33,707 bases of DNA, taken from the NCBI GenBank assembly GCA_023481295.1, contig JAMCWF010000032.1, positions 1 to 33,707 on the forward strand, in the 5' to 3' direction. Shown here one piece after another: positions 7,789 through 15,412 of this stretch (within the stretch, counting starts at the first letter, position 1; every line of letters starts with the position of its first letter). A program made the translations under genes and the position numbers. This DNA is from Armatimonadota bacterium (GTDB lineage Bacteria > Armatimonadota > Chthonomonadetes > Chthonomonadales > JAMCWF01). The notes beneath the pieces were generated by a model. The model saw only the letters and a list, made by a program, of their open reading frames with translations, was not told the origin of the DNA and ran no database searches.

Positions 7789-8777
7789 ACGCTCTTGTAT
7801 GATGCCGCTGTGTTTGCAAGGACGACCTCGGGATTGTCCGCTTCCTGCACTTTCGTCAGCGCCCTGCCGTTCTTGGTATCGGGGCAGACCATCACACACC
7901 GGTTGCAACCCTTGCAATAGTCGTAATCAATGCCCATCATCTTGCCGTTTACGAAGACGATGGAGCCTGGATCGCTGCAGGCGTAGTAACATTTCACGCA
8001 ATGGATGCATGCATCCGGGTTAAACAGCGGCATCTGACCGGTGCGTGAGGCTCCATGTGTTTTGCTATAGGAACTGCTTAAAGCGTTGATCAACACGCCG
8101 CCCGGTCGCTGGGTCAGATAACCAATCACGCCACCCTGTGGCTTAGAGTAAGGCTGATGCTGATACTTGCCGTCATAGGGGAAATCTTGAAACTGAGCGG
8201 AGGAGATGCCTTCGTAAGCCTTCAAATTTGCTTCCACCACCTTTGGCCAGGTGACGGTCAGCATTTCGCGAGCCGCCTGATCGGGAAAGCCAAGCACCTG
8301 TATCAGCAGCCCGAACACCGGAATGTTAATCCGCGACCTTGCTTCCGCCGCGATACGGGTCGCATCCAAACAGATAATTTTGCCGTCGGCAAGCTGCAAC
8401 CGATCGCGAATTGCAGCCGGGCTCTCGGTCGTATTGACGATCACGGTGGCCCTGGGTTGAAGCCCCACATTCAGACGCATCGGCTCGATGAGCTGCTCCC
8501 GCATAATCGCCAGAATGTGAGGGGTGGAGAGAGTTCCGCTTGTGCGGACCGGCCTGCCTAGCTTGCAGAGCCGAATCGAAACATCGGTTGGGGTCCCTTT
8601 TTTTTCTGAGCCGTACTGCGCATCAAACGCGCCATCCAGATTGAGCTTGTCAACCGCGATTTTGAAAAGGAGCTTTCCGATTGTATTGGCGCCGTCACCA
8701 CCCAACGCAACCAGCTTGACATTGCAATACCCCAGCTCATCCTCATAACAGAGATCGAATTCCTCTTCGGTTTTCAT
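7773..8777 (-). CDS. Pyruvate:ferredoxin oxidoreductase-like gamma-delta fusion
   Basis: 334 residues. The N-terminal ~1-190 is a PorG-type gamma domain (VALGGDGANTIGK near residues 23-35, the gamma-subunit glycine-rich loop). The C-terminal ~245-305 is a two-[4Fe-4S] ferredoxin (delta) with cysteines 257, 260, 263, 267 and 288, 291, 294, 298. The gamma domain completes the 2-oxoacid oxidoreductase fold and the ferredoxin domain relays electrons from the beta-subunit cluster to soluble ferredoxin. It is the first gene of the minus-strand cluster and is followed after 33 nt by the alpha-beta fusion, giving a two-polypeptide version of the usual four-subunit enzyme. The start ATG 8777 has only a weak upstream AGG; MKTEEEF matches the frame with no better alternative nearby. 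Confidence 0.88.
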   Translation of the reverse strand: MKTEEEFDLCYEDELGYCNVKLVALGGDGANTIGKLLFKIAVDKLNLDGAFDAQYGSEKKGTPTDVSIRLCKLGRPVRTSGTLSTPHILAIMREQLIEPMRLNVGLQPRATVIVNTTESPAAIRDRLQLADGKIICLDATRIAAEARSRINIPVFGLLIQVLGFPDQAAREMLTVTWPKVVEANLKAYEGISSAQFQDFPYDGKYQHQPYSKPQGGVIGYLTQRPGGVLINALSSSYSKTHGASRTGQMPLFNPDACIHCVKCYYACSDPGSIVFVNGKMMGIDYDYCKGCNRCVMVCPDTKNGRALTKVQEADNPEVVLANTAASYKSVRKAS

Positions 8778-8891
8778 TTATGGTGTACCTATCAGCCCGG
8801 TATTCCCAAACGCGAGCCGTTCCTTTCAACCGTCACGCTTTATTCTACATCCACAACTGCAAACCCGATCTGGTCTATTAGTACTTATAAG

Positions 8892-8920
8892 TTATTACTT
8901 TAGTACCAGCATACTTGCAA
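8892..8920 (-). promoter_or_regulatory. Candidate promoter of the methyltransferase/PFOR cluster, with an overlapping palindrome
   Basis: The 184 nt between the glycosidase stop (8962) and the first cluster gene (8777) are AT-rich. On the minus strand TTGCAA (8920-8915), 17 nt, then TAATAA (8897-8892) is the best sigma-70-like pair I can find, and it is weak. A perfect 10-bp palindrome ACTTATAAGT at 8883-8892 abuts the -10 and could be an operator. I looked for a cobalamin-riboswitch-like B12 box here and saw none. Confidence 0.22.
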
Positions 8921-8961
8921 ATATATCATTATATCCGTTGCGAGGATGCTCATTTCTTTAA

Positions 8962-11900
8962 TCAGCCCCAGCGTATGGTAAGCCGGTCGCCGACCCTTAA
9001 AATCATCGGCTCGGGGAATTGGAGCGATGTCCACTCCCCAGCCCTGGATGCGACCACCGATACTATTTTACCGTTTACCAGCACCCGATACCTTACGCCG
9101 GTATGCCCAAGGCCGGCCTTTACCGAGCGCAACGGAAGCTCGCCTTCCACTAGCTCAATCGTTTGGGCCGCCGAACTCTGCATGATGATGCCCCAACATA
9201 CCGGCGTCGTAAATACCGAGCGGTGATCGGTCGGCGCCACTCGAGGTGAAAATGCAATCCAGCCCTCCGGCGCGCTGTAATGGAATCCCTGGATGGCCAT
9301 CAATACCGTCCAGATGCTCATTGGGCGAAAGTAGTGGTTTCCGCACTCGAAATGGTTCCAAGGCCTGCCCATCTTTAAGTAGCGGTCTTGAACTTCGCGG
9401 ACAACTTGCAGCCCCTGCTCCACCATACCGTTATAAATCATATTGGAGGCCAGCGCGTACTCCACCCCACTCCAAACCGCCGACCATTGGCCGCCGCGCG
9501 GCATCGCTTCAGCCGGATTGGGCCACCAGCCGTTGATGATGCTGCCGTTCTGACGATTACGGGTGTAGATCGTGTTCAGAGTGGAAAGCAGCCGCTCTTT
9601 GGGATAAGGGCTTCCCAATCCGGGGTGCAGCGAGGCGTACCAAACCGCATCGGTCGCCGCCGCTAAGCTGGCGTGATCCCGTTTTCCCGTCTTGGGATCG
9701 TAGTACAGATCGTAATATTGACCGTTCCACAGCTCTTTCTGAAAATTCGGCTGCGCCTTGTGATACCTTTGGCTGAAGATATCCGCCTGTGCGGTCTGCC
9801 CCAGCGCCTTTCCCATCTGAACCGCCGCCCGCAGCGCGGTCAAATAGAGCGAGGAGACATATACCGAAGTCCCGTACATGGGCCATCCATCATAAGTTTG
9901 ATCGGCGCCGGTGTCATTGGGAAGGCCGTCACCGTCGGTATCGCGGCGGTTCATATCATCCAGCGCCGCCACCACGTGGGGCCAGTGGAATTGCAAGAAT
10001 TGGCGATCACCGATCCATTGCCAATCCCGGTAGGCCATCAAAACGTATTGGGACATCATATCAATCCGGTAGTATCCATCCGGATGATCGAAGGTGGCCG
10101 GGAAAAAGTGGGGAATGTCACCGTTAGGCGCCTGGTGGTCAACGGTTATATGGATTTCACTACGCTCCAGCTTGGGGAATAGAACGGTGATCATGTTAGA
10201 CCCATAGTAGCTCACATCCGTCGTTTGCAGGCCGCAACAGCCCTCACCCTCCCATACTCCGAACTTCCCGTCCTTATCCCACCAAGAATCTTTGGACATC
10301 GTGGTGAGTTGGGCATTGATCGCGTCTAGTATTTTCCGCTCGACGCGGGCCGAGTAAAACTCACGGCGAAACCGATCGGTTTTTCGGCGCAGATCAGGCA
10401 AACTCGCAATGACATAATCGGCGACTTCATCCGCATCCTCAAACCAGTTTGAATACATATGTCCGATCTGATTCCGATCGGCATCGAGGTGATTGGGAAA
10501 GTGCCAGGTTAGGACAAACGTAACCTTGCCGCCCTTATTCGGCTCCAGATGCAAACGCTGGGTGACGGCCGCATTACGGACATAGCTGCTCGAGTCCAGC
10601 GTGCCCTCCGGCTCAAGCTTGCCGTCTTGATTGAAATCGGTCCAGATATCCTCGAAATCGTTCCAGGCCACTCGATACGCCCCTCGCCCTAACCCGGTCA
10701 GCGTCATCAAACCAAACGATTGCCAGGTCGCCGGCATATGGTCGGGCTGAAGGTAGCTGGAACGAGATACATAAGCGACCATTGTCCGATAAAAGCTGTC
10801 GACCCGATCCAGCGTCGGCGGCCATCCACCCCACACCGATGAAGCGTAAACCAGGGTTCGCCCCTTCCCATAATGGCCGGCAATCACCAGCGGCTGCCCG
10901 GCGAATCCGTTCGCGATGACGGTGCCGCCCGGCTTTACCCCGGCGATCAGGTTATAGCCGTTGATGGAGGGAAGAGTCAGATTGCTAAATACCTGTTGTG
11001 CCAGCTCATTTTTCACCTTTGAGATGCTGGTCGCCTGATTAACCGCATCGAACCGGTTTAGGAAGTTAACGGGCAGAATGCCTTCCAAGATCGAGCCGTT
11101 CATGTGCCCCCAGCGATCGCTCGAATAGCCGTAAAAGGCATCCCAGCCGCCGGAGTAGATCAGCCCCATCCCCGCATTGACCGCCTCTTGCAGTATCTTC
11201 ATGTCGGCGTCTCCCAGCATGTCTCGAGCGTGAGTGATCTCGCCGACCCAAACGCAATCGAACCGCCGAGCCAGCTCCTGGCCATTATCGGCTGGAAGCC
11301 GAATCGCATTGGAGCCCTCACCAGTCGCCCAGGTCACCTTAAGCCCACTCACTCCGTCGAAGGCGCTTGCAAAGCCGCCATGCACACGATCGGAGACGAG
11401 CAATAGTCGAATTGGCTTCGACATCGAAGGCGGCTTACCGCCGCTTAACGCTTCCATTGACACCCGAATCCCTTTGGATGTAGCGCCCTTGCGATTGCGG
11501 GTTCCCCGGAAATTAAGGTCGTACCCAGCGCCGTTTCGCTGGCTGGCCATAATCGAGACATCCACCGGATTGGAATTCGGGTTATGAACATTAAAGGTGA
11601 AGATTGCGCAAGGCAGCGCGGAATCTTTTTCGTTCAGTGGAATGAAAGGCGTCCACGCATCCAAATGAATATTCACCGGCAGGTTAGGATCGGCATAATC
11701 GAGCATCGCGAACGGGTGCTCGCCGACATATCCGATCTCGCTCACGCCCTGAGCCAATCCCCTCGAATTCAATTGCAGTAACCGCGAGAGGGTCTCCACA
11801 CCGGTGTTGACCCACACGGCGAACAGCGAATCCTCAAGCCGAAGTTTTGATGCCCAGTCGTTGAATATTTGCCACTCATAAAAGGTACCGTCGGCGCGCA

Positions 11901-12084
11901 GCTCCACGGTACCGGCGCCGATCCCGCCCATCGGGATGCCGGAGTTCATAGGCGGATTCGCTCCAATGACGGTTTGCTCTCCCTGGACCGGCTCAACGCT
12001 CGTCATCGAGTAGCCGGCCGCACCAATGGTTGCAGTTACGGCTATGGTCTTCACGAATTCACGCCGCGAAATTCCACCTTTCAA
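8962..12084 (-). CDS. Tat-exported GH116 glycosidase with inserted glutamine-amidotransferase-like domain
   Basis: 1040 residues. The N-terminus has a twin-arginine signal (SRREFVK, residues 6-12, then a hydrophobic run), so it is probably exported folded. The GH116 N-terminal region starts at GIPMGGIGAG (~49-58). The catalytic (alpha/alpha) part has a WEGEG segment (E612/E614 as nucleophile candidates) and ADQTYDGW (727-734), which corresponds to the acid/base loop of human GBA2. The family includes beta-glucosidases, beta-xylosidases and glucosylceramidases; substrate unknown. Residues ~222-440 are foreign to GH116 and resemble a class-I glutamine-amidotransferase-like (GATase1_like/ThuA-type) module with a SGGWDAFYGY segment (~311-320) and ILPVN at ~336-340. 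The start is TTG at 12084, supported by GGAGGG six nt upstream. It is divergent from korA. Confidence 0.85.
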   Translation of the reverse strand: MKGGISRREFVKTIAVTATIGAAGYSMTSVEPVQGEQTVIGANPPMNSGIPMGGIGAGTVELRADGTFYEWQIFNDWASKLRLEDSLFAVWVNTGVETLSRLLQLNSRGLAQGVSEIGYVGEHPFAMLDYADPNLPVNIHLDAWTPFIPLNEKDSALPCAIFTFNVHNPNSNPVDVSIMASQRNGAGYDLNFRGTRNRKGATSKGIRVSMEALSGGKPPSMSKPIRLLLVSDRVHGGFASAFDGVSGLKVTWATGEGSNAIRLPADNGQELARRFDCVWVGEITHARDMLGDADMKILQEAVNAGMGLIYSGGWDAFYGYSSDRWGHMNGSILEGILPVNFLNRFDAVNQATSISKVKNELAQQVFSNLTLPSINGYNLIAGVKPGGTVIANGFAGQPLVIAGHYGKGRTLVYASSVWGGWPPTLDRVDSFYRTMVAYVSRSSYLQPDHMPATWQSFGLMTLTGLGRGAYRVAWNDFEDIWTDFNQDGKLEPEGTLDSSSYVRNAAVTQRLHLEPNKGGKVTFVLTWHFPNHLDADRNQIGHMYSNWFEDADEVADYVIASLPDLRRKTDRFRREFYSARVERKILDAINAQLTTMSKDSWWDKDGKFGVWEGEGCCGLQTTDVSYYGSNMITVLFPKLERSEIHITVDHQAPNGDIPHFFPATFDHPDGYYRIDMMSQYVLMAYRDWQWIGDRQFLQFHWPHVVAALDDMNRRDTDGDGLPNDTGADQTYDGWPMYGTSVYVSSLYLTALRAAVQMGKALGQTAQADIFSQRYHKAQPNFQKELWNGQYYDLYYDPKTGKRDHASLAAATDAVWYASLHPGLGSPYPKERLLSTLNTIYTRNRQNGSIINGWWPNPAEAMPRGGQWSAVWSGVEYALASNMIYNGMVEQGLQVVREVQDRYLKMGRPWNHFECGNHYFRPMSIWTVLMAIQGFHYSAPEGWIAFSPRVAPTDHRSVFTTPVCWGIIMQSSAAQTIELVEGELPLRSVKAGLGHTGVRYRVLVNGKIVSVVASRAGEWTSLQFPEPMILRVGDRLTIRWG

Positions 12085-12220
12085 GTCTGTCCCTCCATAC
12101 GCTGAAGTGATTTGTGATTGGCTACCGGCGCTGCCTGATGCCGCTTGAATAAACCGGATGGCATAAATATCTTAATCACATCCCCCGCTCTTTCCTGCCT
12201 ATTAACCCGACAAATAATTA

Positions 12221-12346
12221 TCCCGTATTTGTCATTCCCTGTCATCCCCAGCGTAGGCGGGGAGAAAGCGGGAGCCCAGAAGGCTCTGGATGCTGAATCA
12301 ACTCCGGCATGCCGGTATTTCATCGCCGGATTAATAATATACGGGA
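12221..12346. repeat. Possible small intergenic repeat element (MITE- or REP-like)
   Basis: Within the 448-nt gap 12085-12532, an 8-bp inverted repeat TCCCGTAT (12221-12228) / ATACGGGA (12339-12346) brackets ~126 bp. Inside lies a segment (~12231-12320) of the style seen in dispersed REP-like repeats: two tandem GTCAT units (12231, 12241), then a CCCC...GGGG stem (12246-12262) and short inverted pairs such as CCCAGA/CTCTGG (~12275-12290) and GCCGG/CCGG (~12311-12329). This resemblance is a recognition from bacterial repeats in general; I cannot count copies in the genome. No transposase is seen, and no coding frame here is convincing. Confidence 0.4.
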
Positions 12347-12483
12347 CTAAACCATAAATTCCAATCTGCCATAACTTGATTGTGCGGTTAAATTCACTCA
12401 ACCTTACCAAATGGATACGGGCTGGGGTAAAATAAATTTACAATTTAGGTTTTCTAATTGCAATAAAGTTGCGAATCAATTGG

Positions 12484-12512
12484 GCCGACCAACGGTATCC
12501 ATATCGGTCGGC
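12484..12512 (+). promoter_or_regulatory. Stem-loop in the korA leader
   Basis: GCCGACC (12484-12490) and GGTCGGC (12506-12512) form a perfect 7-bp inverted repeat with a 15-nt loop, ending 20 nt before the korA ATG and just before its AGGGGG ribosome-binding site (12520-12525). It could be an operator or a leader hairpin. Upstream, TTTACA at ~12437 and an AATAAA-type -10 about 18 nt later are a weak promoter candidate. The rest of 12347-12480 shows nothing else I can name. Confidence 0.35.
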
Positions 12513-12532
12513 GACGAATAGGGGGTTAGATT

Positions 12533-14326
12533 ATGAGTCAGCAAACGGCGACACACGCCACCGATGTCGTTGTGCGCCTCGCGGGCGAGTCGGGTGAAGG
12601 CGTGGTAAGCCTCGGTGACTTGACCGTTCAAATGCTTTCAAGCTTAGGGCTTGACATTTACACATTTCAAACATTTCCCGCCAAAATCAAGGGTGGCACC
12701 GTTATGTACCAGATTCGAGTCCATAGCGGTGTCACTCTTTCACAAGGGGATGGCGTTGACGTCTTGATCGCACTGAGCAAGGATGGCTACGACTCGTTTC
12801 ATATGGGAATGCGCGAGGATGGAATCTTGCTCTACGATAGCGACGCCTTCACTCCGCCGGAATCGCCGGGACGAACCGAATACGGGCTTCCGATTTCCAC
12901 GCTCGCAAACCATGAAAAACAGGCCATTCGCAGCGAAGTCGAGGGCGAACAACTCAAGCGATTACCACCGCCGAAGAACATCGTCGGATTGGGAGCGCTG
13001 ATGCGCCTGATCTCCGCCCCGCTGGAACCGGCCGAGCAGTACATCCGAGATCTGTTCGGCCGTAAGGGCGAGCCGATCGTCCGCATGAACATTAACGCGC
13101 TGCACGTGGGCGCTCAGCACATCGAGGATCAAATTGGAGCCAAGCGAACACCGCATGTCTATCCGGTTCCCGTCGAGCGGGAACGCTTAACCATAAACGG
13201 CAATCAGATGCTGGCCATCGGAGCGCTTGCGGCCGGTTGCCGCTTTTACGCCGGTTATCCTATCACTCCGGCCAGCGACATCATGGAGTTTTTGGCCAAA
13301 GAGATGCCCAAATTTGGGGGTGAACTGATCCAGGCCGAGGATGAGATCGCGGCGCTGGGCATGTGCCTGGGCGCTTCGTTCGCCGGCAAAAAAGCAATGA
13401 CCGCCACCTCCGGCCCCGGCCTCTCGCTGATGGTGGAGCAGATTAATCTGGGCGGTCAGGCCGAAATCCCGGTCGTGATCGCCGATATTCAAAGGGGCGG
13501 CGCCTCAACCGGCATGCCGACTAAAACTTCTCAAGGCGATCTCAACCTGGCCGTTTACGGGGTTCACAACGAATCACCTCGAATTGTGATCGCCGCCTCA
13601 TCGGTGGAGGACTGCTTCTGGACCAGCGTAGACGCCTTTAACCTGGCTGAAAAATACCAGTGCCCGGTCATTCTGCTGTCTGATCAGGCGCTCGCGACCC
13701 GAAAATGCACCATCCCCATGCCGGAGCTGGATAAGGTGCGGCTGGAGGATCGGCTAAAGCCGACATCGGAGGAGCTGAGCAACGGATTCCGACGCTTTGA
13801 GATCACCGAAACCGGCGTCTCACCGATGTCCATTCCGGGGATGGCCGGGGGCGCCTACGTTTCCACCGGTATCGAGCACGACGAGCTGAGCAACCCCGGC
13901 TATGATCCCGATCTGGCTCAGCGAATGAAAGCAAAGCGCTTCCTTAAGCTCGAAACGTTGGCCAAGTCAGAGGGCGCCTCATATTACCGGCTATGGGGTG
14001 TGAAGGGTCACGCAAAGGTCGGCATCATTGCATTCGGCTCAACTGAGGGCGTACTGCGCGAGTCCACCGAACGGGCTCGAGAGGAAGGCTATAAGGTAGC
14101 CCATCTTCATTGCCGCCTGATCAATCCGCTGCCGGTGGAAGCGATCAAGGAGTTCGCCGCTCGCTGCGATAAAATTTTAATACCGGAATTAAACTGGTCC
14201 GGACAATTCGGCCACTGGGTGCGCGCCAACACTAACATCGAGTACCGTGCCTTTGCCAAAGATGTGGGGCTGCCATTCGCGCCCAACGAAATCTACAATC
14301 AGATCATCGAATTGCTGGCCGAATAA
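12533..14326 (+). CDS. korA: 2-oxoacid:ferredoxin oxidoreductase (2-oxoglutarate type), fused gamma-alpha subunit
   Basis: 597 residues. Residues ~10-190 are the gamma domain (AGESGEGVVSLGDL at ~17-30), followed by the alpha pyrimidine-binding domain with YAGYPITPASD near 239-249 and the EDEIAALGM segment. Gamma-alpha fusion of ~560-620 residues, partnered with a ~300-residue beta subunit and no dedicated ferredoxin subunit, is the standard KorAB arrangement. The enzyme converts 2-oxoglutarate (or another 2-oxoacid) and CoA to the acyl-CoA, CO2 and reduced ferredoxin, feeding or reversing the TCA cycle. ATG 12533 follows AGGGGG at seven nt. It is separated from korB by 28 nt. A second, different oxidoreductase of the same superfamily lies at 5478-8777. 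Confidence 0.93.
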   Translation: MSQQTATHATDVVVRLAGESGEGVVSLGDLTVQMLSSLGLDIYTFQTFPAKIKGGTVMYQIRVHSGVTLSQGDGVDVLIALSKDGYDSFHMGMREDGILLYDSDAFTPPESPGRTEYGLPISTLANHEKQAIRSEVEGEQLKRLPPPKNIVGLGALMRLISAPLEPAEQYIRDLFGRKGEPIVRMNINALHVGAQHIEDQIGAKRTPHVYPVPVERERLTINGNQMLAIGALAAGCRFYAGYPITPASDIMEFLAKEMPKFGGELIQAEDEIAALGMCLGASFAGKKAMTATSGPGLSLMVEQINLGGQAEIPVVIADIQRGGASTGMPTKTSQGDLNLAVYGVHNESPRIVIAASSVEDCFWTSVDAFNLAEKYQCPVILLSDQALATRKCTIPMPELDKVRLEDRLKPTSEELSNGFRRFEITETGVSPMSIPGMAGGAYVSTGIEHDELSNPGYDPDLAQRMKAKRFLKLETLAKSEGASYYRLWGVKGHAKVGIIAFGSTEGVLRESTERAREEGYKVAHLHCRLINPLPVEAIKEFAARCDKILIPELNWSGQFGHWVRANTNIEYRAFAKDVGLPFAPNEIYNQIIELLAE

Positions 14327-14354
14327 CCGGAGCAGTTTGAATAAGGAGAATAAA

Positions 14355-15257
14355 ATGCCTGAAACTGCGGTTTCACAACAACAATATGCACCCAAGGATT
14401 ACAAGAGCAGCCTGAAGCCGATCTGGTGCCCCGGCTGCGGTGACTTCGGAGTGCTCAACGCGCTCTACAAAGCGATGAGCATCTGCGGGTTGTCGCCGGA
14501 AAAAACGGTTATCGTGTCCGGAATTGGTTGCTCCTCGCGATTGCCCGGATTCGTCACCACCTACGGTTTCCACAGCGTCCACGGCCGCGCGCTCACCATC
14601 GCGACCGGCATCAAGGTGAGCCGCCCTGACCTCAATGTGGTGGTGGTGGGCGGCGACGGCGACGGCTATTCAATTGGAGCCGGACACATACCGCATACCG
14701 CACGACGCAATCCCGACATCACCTACTTGATCATGAACAACAACGTCTACGGACTGACCAAGGGCCAGGTTTCCCCCACATCAATGGTACCGATGGCATC
14801 GCTTCAGGCCAATATAGACCCAAAGCGGTGGAAAACCACCCCCTATGGGATGACCGAAGATTACATCAATCCCATCGCAATGGCCATCGCCTATGATATA
14901 TCGTTCGTGGCCAGAGGCTTCTCATATCGCCCAAACCAACTTACCGAGATCATTGTCGCCGGTTTGCAACACAAGGGGTTCTCACTGATTGATGCTTTCA
15001 GTCCCTGTCCAACCTTTAACCAGGATCAAACCGACGATTACTATAAGGAGCAAACCTACGACGTTCCGGAAGATCACGATCCCACCGATCGAGTAAAAGC
15101 CTTTGAACTGGCGCTCCGAACCGATGGATATCCCATTGGCGTTATCTACCGAAACGATACCAAACACTCCATTATGGAGGAGCAGGCCGCGTTGAAAGCT
15201 CGGTTTGCCGGCCAGCCATCCGGCAGCGTTTCGGCGCTCCTGCATCGCTTCGTTTAA
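14355..15257 (+). CDS. korB: 2-oxoacid:ferredoxin oxidoreductase (2-oxoglutarate type), beta subunit
   Basis: 300 residues from ATG 14355, which has AAGGAG (14343-14348) at seven nt; the longer frame starting at 14247 overlaps korA and should be ignored. It has WCPGCGDFGVL near residues 24-34, GIGCSSR, the thiamine diphosphate motif GGDGDG with the following MNNNVYGLTKGQ, and a late cysteine in FSPCPTFN, the features that bind TPP and the [4Fe-4S] cluster. The subunit works with KorA in the cytoplasm. The gene ends in TAA and is followed within nine nt by a 12-bp inverted repeat. Confidence 0.93.
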   Translation: MPETAVSQQQYAPKDYKSSLKPIWCPGCGDFGVLNALYKAMSICGLSPEKTVIVSGIGCSSRLPGFVTTYGFHSVHGRALTIATGIKVSRPDLNVVVVGGDGDGYSIGAGHIPHTARRNPDITYLIMNNNVYGLTKGQVSPTSMVPMASLQANIDPKRWKTTPYGMTEDYINPIAMAIAYDISFVARGFSYRPNQLTEIIVAGLQHKGFSLIDAFSPCPTFNQDQTDDYYKEQTYDVPEDHDPTDRVKAFELALRTDGYPIGVIYRNDTKHSIMEEQAALKARFAGQPSGSVSALLHRFV

Positions 15258-15265
15258 GGACCTAC

Positions 15266-15309
15266 AGGTTGGCCAGTGACCAGATGCATACCATTCGACT
15301 GGCCAACCT
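15266..15309 (+). terminator. Inverted repeat, probable terminator after korB
   Basis: AGGTTGGCCAGT (15266-15277) and ACTGGCCAACCT (15298-15309) are perfect 12-bp complements with a 20-nt loop, starting eight nt after the korB stop and followed by TT-G-C-TTT. The loop is long and the U tract weak, so terminator is likely but an operator or an mRNA-stabilising hairpin is also possible. Confidence 0.5.
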
Positions 15310-15412
15310 TTGCTTTACCTCAGAACAATTACAACGCGTCTCCTCAGGATATAGTCATCTCCAAATGACGGACACCATAATAACTCAATTCATTGAAGAA
15401 GGAAAAGGAAAC

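Noticed and set aside
8778-8961. Possible cobalamin riboswitch upstream of the corrinoid-dependent cluster
   Set aside because: I looked for a B12-box-like GCCACTG segment and a long structured leader and found neither; a computed covariance-model search would settle it.
12145-12357. 70-codon plus-strand ORF and a 109-codon minus-strand ORF in the glycosidase/korA gap
   Set aside because: Both run through the repeat-like element, lack ribosome-binding sites and show no recognisable protein features.
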